A stretch of DNA of 64,000 bases from Hymenopus coronatus (lineage: Eukaryota > Arthropoda > Insecta > Mantodea > Hymenopodidae). Every line of letters begins with the position of its first letter. Position 1 is the first letter of the stretch. Positions 56,110-64,000 of this stretch are shown here, in pieces. The translations under genes and the position numbers were made by a program. The stretch is taken from assembly GCA_030762935.1 (NCBI GenBank), contig CM060900.1, positions 385,632,132-385,696,131 on the forward strand. The letters are read 5' to 3'. The notes under the pieces are model-generated. The model did not search any database, had not been told where the DNA came from, and worked only from the letters and a program-made list of their open reading frames with translations.

Positions 56110-56335
56110 CTACTGTGGTTCTCAGCGTCTCATTGCATGAAAAACCGATTAATGTTGCTCAGAGGCCTCTTTATCAGACTTCAGGTTCTTCTACCACACG
56201 AAGCCAAGGAAGTCAATCCTACGAAGGAAGCCAATCTAAGGATTTTTACCCCCGAAAAAATCCATCACCCTCCGTCGGGTTTGAACCCGCGACTTGGGGT
56301 ACAAGAGGCTAGCATGGTGACCACTACACCACGGA
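56110..56335 (-). repeat. tRNA-derived SINE, family S2, inverted copy
   Basis: Minus strand: GCCTCCGTGGTGTAGTGGTC head at 56335, B box GCGGGTTCAAACCC, TTGGCTTCCTTCGTAGGATT, GAAGCCTGATAAAGAGGCCT (one base off), GAGACGCTGAGAACCACAG. A tandem echo of the CTTCCTTCG segment lies at 56207-56240. The 112-residue + frame across it is an artefact. Confidence 0.85.
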
Positions 56336-57170
56336 GGCATTTAAAACAGACCACCTGAATTACAGAGCCATTTGTCGTCACAGAAGCGAATACATCAGAC
56401 AAAAGCTCCTGGGGTGAAGAGGGACATGTGGTATTGATAGTTTTATAATGAGTGCAGCTTTAGGGGAGATACATACACATATAACAAGTCCATAATTTAA
56501 AATGCCTTGATATGATGTACTATTTACCATTTACTGGTACTTTGAAAATACATACAACTGAGTTTGGATGGCTGAAATGTTTATGAAACAGTAGTTCATC
56601 TCAATCAACAGATGAACTACTCGGTTGCCCAACTGTATAGTTTGAACCTACTAATTGGATGCAAATAAAGCCAGCAAATGCCCATATTTGACAAATCTTA
56701 AGGTAATATGGGCACAGTTGCTTGTAGGGTTTTAATTAAAAAATTACAAACACCTCCTGCCACTGCATTAACAGTTTGCTAGAAAGTTTAATAGCTGTAT
56801 ACTTATTATACATTAAAAACGAAAATGAAACACTGATAGTAAGCCAAAGTTTACTAAAGAAAACCTAGAATTCTATTTTTAAGTCGCTATATGGAAACAG
56901 ATTTTTGCTCAGTTGAACAATGCAAGTCAAATAAACTACATTAGGTTTGAATTACGCAGGGTTCTAACACAGCAAAAATTATTTAGAGAAATATAGCTTC
57001 CAAAGTTTCATTTGCTGCACTCATTACAATAGAAGAAATCACCGAAAACCGAATGCATTCCTCATTGAACCACAGTGAACATGAATCAGAACACTGCAAC
57101 CACTTCTGACCCTAATTTTCATCGTAATAATTGTCATTTCAAACGAAACAAATGTAAGACAATTTAGAAT
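56336..57170. other. AT-rich intergenic DNA
   Basis: No recognised feature. Confidence 0.5.
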
Positions 57171-57809
57171 TTCCTACGCTTCTTGTGGTTTTTCGTTTTG
57201 CTCCTAAACCTCTCTTACTGACTTCCGATATCAGCCCTTCTCTTTGCTGAATCCAGAACGTTTGTGTTTCTCAATTCTCTTGTAATTTTCTTCGTTCTCC
57301 CACAATTGCTGACGGTGCTTTTGTTTTTTGGGAACTGGGCTTAATTCCTCTAAAAGTGATGTTGCTGACTTCGAAGATACAGATGTAAAAGAAGACGAGT
57401 CATTTACTGTCTATTTCGTTGTCATGTCTTAAAGCAGATTGACTAAAGAAGGTGTGCTGGAAGAAGATTCAAGAAGGCCAGAAGTAAATCTAGAATGCAA
57501 AGGTGACCCGGGATTGGAATATAAAGATGGACCAAGTGCAGAACGTGAGGACAGTACTGGATTGAAATCTAGAGATGGACTGAATGTACGGCAAGAGGAT
57601 TGCCCAGAATATGGATGTGAAATTGCAGACTCAGTGGGAAGCGAATTGGCCACTTCAGCAAATATGTACGCACCAATAAACACTTCATCACAATCATGAA
57701 TTTTGAATACAGCAATATCAGTAAATATACATTTAGGACTTATAATAATCAATAATAAAGCTCGATAGGCATCATGTAAAGAAGATATGCTCATATTGGT
57801 TATGCCCAT
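57171..57809 (-). pseudogene. Unidentified coding-like region (Ser/Pro-rich then Lys/Glu-rich)
   Basis: One minus-strand frame stays mostly open for over 600 bp. It starts MGITNMSISSLHDAYRALL at 57809, continues through a Ser/Pro/Leu-rich region (SPSLDFNPVLSSRSALGPSL) to a TAA at 57429, then TAG about 18 bp on, then a further open piece of about 59 codons with ELSPVPKKQKHRQQL and WENEENYKRIEKHKR before a TGA. The composition shift to a basic, coiled-coil-like end looks protein-like. I do not recognise the family. It could be a decayed gene, a processed pseudogene or a terminal exon. The shorter + strand frame at 57439-57699 is its mirror. Confidence 0.35.
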
Positions 57810-58599
57810 ATACCCTAATCACACTGCCCATGTTATGCTTTAGTATATTTTTTTCAGAAATTGCTACTACTGGAAAATAAGCAACGCTTAACCATTTTCC
57901 CTCGCACGGGAGATGCTTCTACGCTAACCTAAAAATTAAGTCATTAAAATTGTTCTTGAAAAATAAGCTGATTGTGCATGTGGAGTCTTAAGAAAGTAAA
58001 CTGAAAAAAATAATAACTTTCCCTCAAACTTATTAGTCAGGATTTAAATTATCAGGTTCATTAAACTGCATCCAGCATATATAGTCACCATGACACTGAA
58101 GCATGACCAACCCTGCACAAGAATATTCCATATCGATAATATTGCTTTAAAATGGTAAGTTGCTCATATCAGCTTAATGCTCATAAAGGCCAAGTTTACC
58201 TTATTAATAATAATAATAATAATGTGCCTAGAGGTACATATTTTTCAAGAAGAGCACATTTGTATGATTTACAGATACAAGGTCGGCTTGCAAACGTACA
58301 AACATGTGCCTTCTGGAAACACAAGATTCTGGTGATAGCACAAAAAGGGACAGAATAGTATAAACTTCCTGTTAGTCGCTAATGTAGTTTCTTGACAGGG
58401 AATGCTGTTGGTCGGTAACTCTGCAGACACGCACGTGTCTGTCGTCAGTAGCAGTTCTGGAAGATATAAACCAGAGAAGAGTTGGGTCTCAAGAAGCCCA
58501 CCCTCCCCCTCTCTGACACTACACAAATACCATCTGCTAGAGATACACTTCTTAGTTTTCTTTTTGGGCATTCCAATGTAGATATTATTCGATATGTGC
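57810..58599. other. No recognisable feature
   Basis: A short (AAT)n run near 58205-58222. A 100-residue minus frame at 58269-58571 lacks motifs. Confidence 0.4.
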
Positions 58600-60290
58600 T
58601 CTTCTGTATCATCATAATTAGGAAAAATCTGATGCGTGTCATTTACATGACTTTCTCTACAACAAATTATTGTTAAAAAACTTATTCTTCTATCTAATTC
58701 GTGCTAATTGAGAAAAACTTAGCAGAAATTGTCTTCTTACTTGCTTCCATGTAAGTAGAAAGGAAATAAGGGAATACCATAAGCTAAAAGCTGGTTGCCT
58801 TGTGATAGAGGCTCCTTTGTTCGTATAGACAGGAATTGATAAATTCTCGTATGAGAAAAGCTGAAATCAATAACAAGGAATATCTAAAAAACGATCAATT
58901 CCCGAAAAAAGCTGTATATAACATAAACTGTATGTTTTAACAAGCTCTACATTCTATATTACGTAAGTTTTGTCTATCTTTTACGGCTTACCAGTTATGT
59001 AAAATTCGTTCAGAATAGAATCTTCAGAGTCTGTTCCCAGAAAATTCAAGATATACATGTTATTTGTCAGGTAAATATCTTTAATGTGCGATATTTTATT
59101 CAAAATCGTTAGAGACAGTTTTGAGAAAATAAAAATTTTCGAAAATGTTTCTATGTGAGTGAGGATTTTCTTCAAAATCTTCGTGTCGTATCCTTGGAAG
59201 GTATTGAACTTAAATACCAAGTTTGGAATTTAACGGACTTTTCGTTTTTGAGCAGTGCAGCCCACAGATACACACACACACACTCACACATACTGACAGA
59301 CAGAGAGACAGAAACATACGGACATTTTTGTAAAAATGTTTTTTTTTTTATTCAGGGGCCTCAAAACATGTTTTGCCGGTGAAATCTCGGGTTCGAAATT
59401 TTCGGTGCACTATAATAACTTCTGTATACACTATGGAGAAAGTAAAAATCTAATGTGTTCCATTCATACAACTTTCTCTAGAAACTATGCTACAAAAGAT
59501 TATTCCTTTATTTACATCGTGGTACCCGAGATAAACATTAGCAAAAATTACTGTATTGGTTCCTTCTAAGCAGAGAAAGAAGGTAATGAATTAGGATAGA
59601 GCGATAGTTAAATCTTATAAAAAGTCGGTCACTATGTGAAACAAATGAAATTCGGTTCGCTTTGTACGACCTCGAGTAAAACAAGCAACACTAGTTTCAT
59701 TGGCTTAAAATTGCAATTAATAAGGTAACAAGGGATATCTCAGAAACAGTTAATTCTACAAATAAATATTGTGCTTTAAGTAGGTCAACATTTTTATGCA
59801 ATAAGTTTTTGTTGTTACGGTTCACCAGTTATATAAAATCCATGCAGTACAAAGCTCCAGAACATAGCTTATTCCCAGAAAACTCAAGATGTACATTGTA
59901 TTTGCAATGTAAATATCTTTAATATAGGTCATTTAAAGCAAAATCACTACTATCATTTTTGAGAAAAACAAAAATTTCAAACAATTTTCTTTGTAAAGGG
60001 TGGTTTGGAGTGGGGGATTTTCTTGTAAATCTATGTTTCGTATCCTTGTAAATACCAAATTCTATATTTAACTGTGTCCAAAGACACGCGCACATACACA
60101 CACGGACCTTTTTCTAAAACTCGTTTCTCTGTTCATAGGGACCTCAAAACATATATTTCCGGTGAAATCTCGATATCGAATATCTCAATAGAATTCAGTA
60201 CCTTCTCTGCCTGCTATATGCATAATACTCGAAGAGAAAGTAATGCCTATATATGAATACATTTTGAGCTGCTTGGATCACTAATGACAA
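58600..60290 (+). repeat. Tandem dimer of repeat family R, about 830 bp per unit
   Basis: Two head-to-tail units with corresponding blocks: AAAAATCTGATGCGTG/AAAAATCTAATGTGTT, CATGACTTTCTCTACA/ATACAACTTTCTCTAG, GGAATATCTAAAAAACG/GGGATATCTCAGAAACAG, TTACGGCTTACCAGTTATG/TTACGGTTCACCAGTTATA, AAATATCTTTAATGTGCG/AAATATCTTTAATATAGG, CCTCAAAACATGTTTTGCCG/CCTCAAAACATATATTTCCG and GGTGAAATCTCG in both. Each has a CA-rich microsatellite in the same place. No long open frame. A third, inverted partial copy is at 49480-49910. Confidence 0.75.
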
Positions 60291-62081
60291 GGAGTAATAA
60301 AAATGTTTGTGAATTCCCACATAAAAAAACTTTTTTGTGATCTTATTGGCGGTAAATTGGCATTACGTAGAAATATACTGCGCCTCAAAATGTTGGACAC
60401 GTTTGCTTTTAAAGTATACTGACTAAAGAGGATCTCTGCCTGTGGTGACGTTTCATTCTAAATAACACGTTAATTCGCACGTGGTGGAATAGCACAGCAA
60501 ATGTACACTAAATTCTGGAATGACCTTTCAGTTAATTTCTGCAAAAGCAGTGTAAAATACGAAACACTCAAGAGAATTGAGCTGCTGATTATGTTTTACC
60601 ACAGAGCGGTAATTAAAAAAGAACAGTCGCAAAAAATACTTAAACAGTACTTCACCACAAAACATCGCGCTATATCTCTTTGCGTTTATTTCTCTCTTTC
60701 TTTAATCCGCTTTTAAGGGAGGCTTTGTATTACTTGTTAAACAAAGTGTTCGTGATAGCAATTTGCCTTTAAATTTACACAATCCGAAAAGTATGTTAGT
60801 GAAATTCACGTTTTATTATCTTCACGAATCACGAACGACATCGTATGTTAGTGCACAATACTTGATACTGACAATACTTGTGGTCTTTTCAGAGGGATGA
60901 AAAAGTTCACCTATGGAGAATTGATTTCTTATTTGCAGTTTGAAGGTCATACTAGTTATCTCCAGACATTGCTGGTCTGTTTTATAGGTGTTTTGGATTT
61001 ACGAAACAAAAATAGGCAATAAGTTTGTGGCTATTAGAGTGAAACTACGTGGTACATCACAGGGCTGTTAAACGCGTAAATAATAGGAAATAGTGTAGAA
61101 CTTCTCTGACAAACGCCGACAAGGAGATCTTTAAGCACGAGTTTCTTGATAACTAAGTCTGGAGCATAATGGAGCTTTGAAACTTGGGTCACACACAGAG
61201 AACAGAATGTGCTTTGAAACTGAGCTCCTTTGAAGTGTAATTTCTCTTACTGCAAATGACTTCTCAGAATTCTGATCGTCTTGCTTTTAATATGCATTAA
61301 AAATGTTAGAGATGCTAATTAAAGCCTGGTTCTCATTTTGCTCGAAGCTTTAAAAAATGCAAATTTGGTTGAGAAGCAAAAACCGGAGTTTGTCTTGTAA
61401 CGTAGCAGAAATTAATGTTACTTTACACGTTTCAGAACAATGGAAGTACATGCTTAAAACATAAAGTATGTATACTAGAAACTTTTAAAAGTGAGGAATG
61501 GAAACAATTAGTACAATTAAAAGGTTCCTTTACATGTTCCACCTCGGTCATTTTTGTAGGTTGCGATTTGTGAAACTAAGATAACACTAAGCTGTCTTAC
61601 CTAGATAATTGCATTTGGAATGTTTTCCTTTCCTGGGCCTGGTTTGATATATATGTAGTCCAAAGATTATCTTCCTTGTCAGTTTTTCGTAAAGCCCAAA
61701 AATTCGCAGGGATATTGATGAATCGGCTTAGTCTTATTTCTTTAGCCCTCATGCCTAAATGAAAAATCAAGAAAAAAAGTATGAAAAAGGTATGGGTTTA
61801 AAATACAGTGTCCAATGTAGAAATCTTAAGAGTCTATAATTGTAACCTGTGTACCATAGTTACAAGTGGAACGTTTATCTACCTATTTATTTTTTATTAT
61901 TTTAAATTATTTAAAAACTAAGGTTGCTATATTTTAAAATAAAAGATTCTTATTTCTATAAACATCCTTATATAATAGAGTATCCAACACAAAATGTATG
62001 TATTTATTTAATGACCTGGTAAATTTTTTCACTTAGTTTCGGGGAAAAATTCAGTTCATATAAGCTAAAATTACTAAAATC
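60291..62081. other. AT-rich intergenic DNA
   Basis: About 1.8 kb, no recognised feature. Confidence 0.5.
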
Positions 62082-62375
62082 ATCCCTTAGCACGGTGGTA
62101 GCGCAAACTCTTACAAAAAATTAGGCTCGGGTTCGATTCCTGGTGACGGCTCTTCCGCTGGAGATCTGCCCCGAAGTGCACTCAGCCACATGAGGCTCCT
62201 GAGGGATCAATTGAGGAGCTACTTGAGGGAAATGTAGCGTTTCTGGGTTGTGTGGAACGCATTAACCGGCTGCAAGGGACTCGGGGCACCAATCACATCC
62301 CAACCTCTAGTACTGCACTCCACTCATTACACCTGTAAAGAGCAGAGTTGGGGGATGCAGTGGTTGGGTGGCAGA
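62082..62375 (+). repeat. tRNA-derived SINE, family S3, copy 3
   Basis: TTAGCACGGTGGTAGCGCAA (A box), GGGTTCGATTCCTGG (B box), TCAATTGAGGAGCTACTTGA, GAACGCATTAACCGGC, CACTCCACTCATTACACCTG, ending near GTTGGGTGGCAG. More diverged than the copy at 18.6 kb. Confidence 0.85.
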
Positions 62376-63612
62376 TTTTGGCGCGATTCCGGACTGTTTC
62401 ACGGAACAGTTATGTTTAGTTTAGGTTTTAAAATCATTAAAAGGCACACAAAATCACATAACTAGAGTTTAAGGTGAAGCGATCCTGTATTTTTCATTAA
62501 GGTTAAGGCATTAATATAAAAATCAAGATTCCTGAAAAAATATGAAGCATTCAACCATTTGTAAAGCAACTCCTGGAAAAGGCTAACATTTGTATGTGGT
62601 GAGGAGTTGTCGCTATAAAATAACTTCCGAATGTTCCACTCTATTCTGTGTTAATGTGAGCAAAAAATATGTCGTTTGTTGGTTTCCATTGCTTCCCTCC
62701 CCACAAAAAATTGATCCAGATTATATTTCACATTTTCAAAATCTACAATGGCTTCAGTTCTGCAAAATCTTACCTAGTTTTCCCTGCATATACTTCAAAA
62801 CGATCCTTCCTTGGAATGATTCACTGAAAACGCTGCTCAACTGTTTGTCAAAAGCGAAGGAAATTCCATCATTCCGCTAGGGCCATCCCTTCCAAGAATA
62901 TTAGTGAGCCGAACTCTGAATATTGCCTCCTTTTTCGAGTTCGAGATAATTATTAAGCCTTCATAAGCCAAAGAATTTAATTTTAAAGGCTGTTTGGACG
63001 CAATGACGGAGGGAAATCTTAATTTCCCACGGATTTTATGTATTATAGGCAGAAGTCACTGCCAGAAATATTTGATTTGTTGCCGAACATGAGGTAAATG
63101 AACCTTGTAGCACATTGCGGCAGTCAGAGTTGAAAGAATCTTTACTGAGAATATCTGATTAGTGAGAACTCCCCTGCGGTTGATGATGTGGAACATATGC
63201 AGAAAAGTAAACGTTCCCTGTTAAAGCATACAATAAGACAATAAATCGCAATGCAGTAAAATGAACCAGGTATATGTGTATATTTCTCCATCTTTGATTT
63301 AATTATCGCTGAGTATTTACGAGTCATAGTAAGTCTTTACATTTAATGCAAAGGATAACCTTATTTCTCTGCACAGAAACAGTAAACGGTAAGACCCGGG
63401 GAGTTTATTAGTAGTTTTGCACAAAAAATAGTCTATAAGTACAAGCATGGACCTGTGAAGTGAATTCTATGTGTAGTGTGATTTTATTCCCAGACAGTTA
63501 TTACCATAGCGTAAACAAGTATAGTCCAAAGACGCTAATTATATTCCTAGATAATTAATAAGGAATGATATGTTGCTTTGGATTTCGTGGCAGCTCTGGT
63601 GTCGCCGCCAGC
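62376..63612. other. AT-rich intergenic DNA
   Basis: A 96-residue + frame at 62590-62880 has no recognised motif. Confidence 0.45.
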
Positions 63613-64000
63613 GTATGTATGTATGTATGTATGTATGTATGTATGTATGTATGTATGTATGTATGTATGTATGTATGTATGTATGTATGTATGTATGTAT
63701 GTATGTATGTATGTATGTATGTATGTATGTATGTATGTATGTATGTATGTATGTATGTATGTATGTATGTATGTATGTATGTATGTATGTATGTATGTAT
63801 GTATGTATGTATGTATGTATGTATGTATGTATGTATGTATGTATGTATGTATGTATGTATGTATGTATGTATGTATGTATGTATGTATGTATGTATGTAT
63901 GTATGTATGTATGTATGTATGTATGTATGTATGTATGTATGTATGTATGTATGTATGTATGTATGTATCTATGTATGTATGTATGTATGTATGTATGTAT
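63613..64000. repeat. (GTAT)n microsatellite running off the window
   Basis: About 97 tetranucleotide units with a single interruption (C for G at 63969). It continues past the end of the window. Confidence 0.98.

Overview
The window looks like non-genic DNA from a large, repeat-rich arthropod nuclear genome, most likely an insect. It is AT-rich, with long stretches that hold no recognisable gene. It carries many tRNA-derived SINEs, several decayed non-LTR and Penelope-like retroelements, IS630/Tc1/mariner and hAT-type DNA transposon relics, a gypsy-like gag relic and long microsatellites. I found no intact host protein gene, no functional tRNA or rRNA gene, no CRISPR array and no bacterial operon. 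A polyneopteran insect (cockroach, termite, stick insect) would fit, but the sequence alone does not settle this.

Layout. 1-15,400 is mostly unique AT-rich DNA with scattered SINEs of several families, tRNA-like heads, microsatellites and a decayed transposase N-terminus near 6.3-6.56 kb. 15,440-17,860 and 25,985-27,940 are two diverged copies of an unclassified dispersed repeat of about 2 kb, ending in a degenerate minisatellite of about 93 bp per unit. 18,140-24,130 is a nested retroelement stack. A Jockey-type LINE on the + strand is split by a Penelope-like element (PLE) of about 4.6 kb on the - strand. The PLE is flanked by inverted terminal repeats and is itself interrupted by a 5'-truncated LINE (8-bp target duplication) and a SINE (12-bp target duplication). 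It also contains a gag-like zinc-knuckle ORF. The 3' side of the PLE carries about three head-to-tail segments that resemble 5S rRNA. 24,640-25,210 holds a gypsy-like gag relic. 33,078-34,427 and 42,451-43,725 are two dead mariner-superfamily transposons. 40,290-40,690 is a hAT/GTF2I-repeat-like transposase relic. 46,570-48,892 is the longer copy of the LINE seen in the nest, with a perfect 12-bp target duplication. 58,600-60,290 is a tandem dimer of an unclassified repeat of about 830 bp, with a third copy at 49.5-49.9 kb. The window ends inside a (GTAT)n array of nearly 390 bp.

Nothing here works together as a pathway; the content is a record of successive insertions. The order in the nest can be read from the sequence: the Jockey LINE came first, the PLE entered it, and the truncated LINE and the SINE then entered the PLE. 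The most unusual observation is the tandem 5S-like sequence in the PLE, next to a TATA-like motif and a hammerhead-ribozyme-like core. This could be an unusual promoter and processing module, and it is the part most worth testing.
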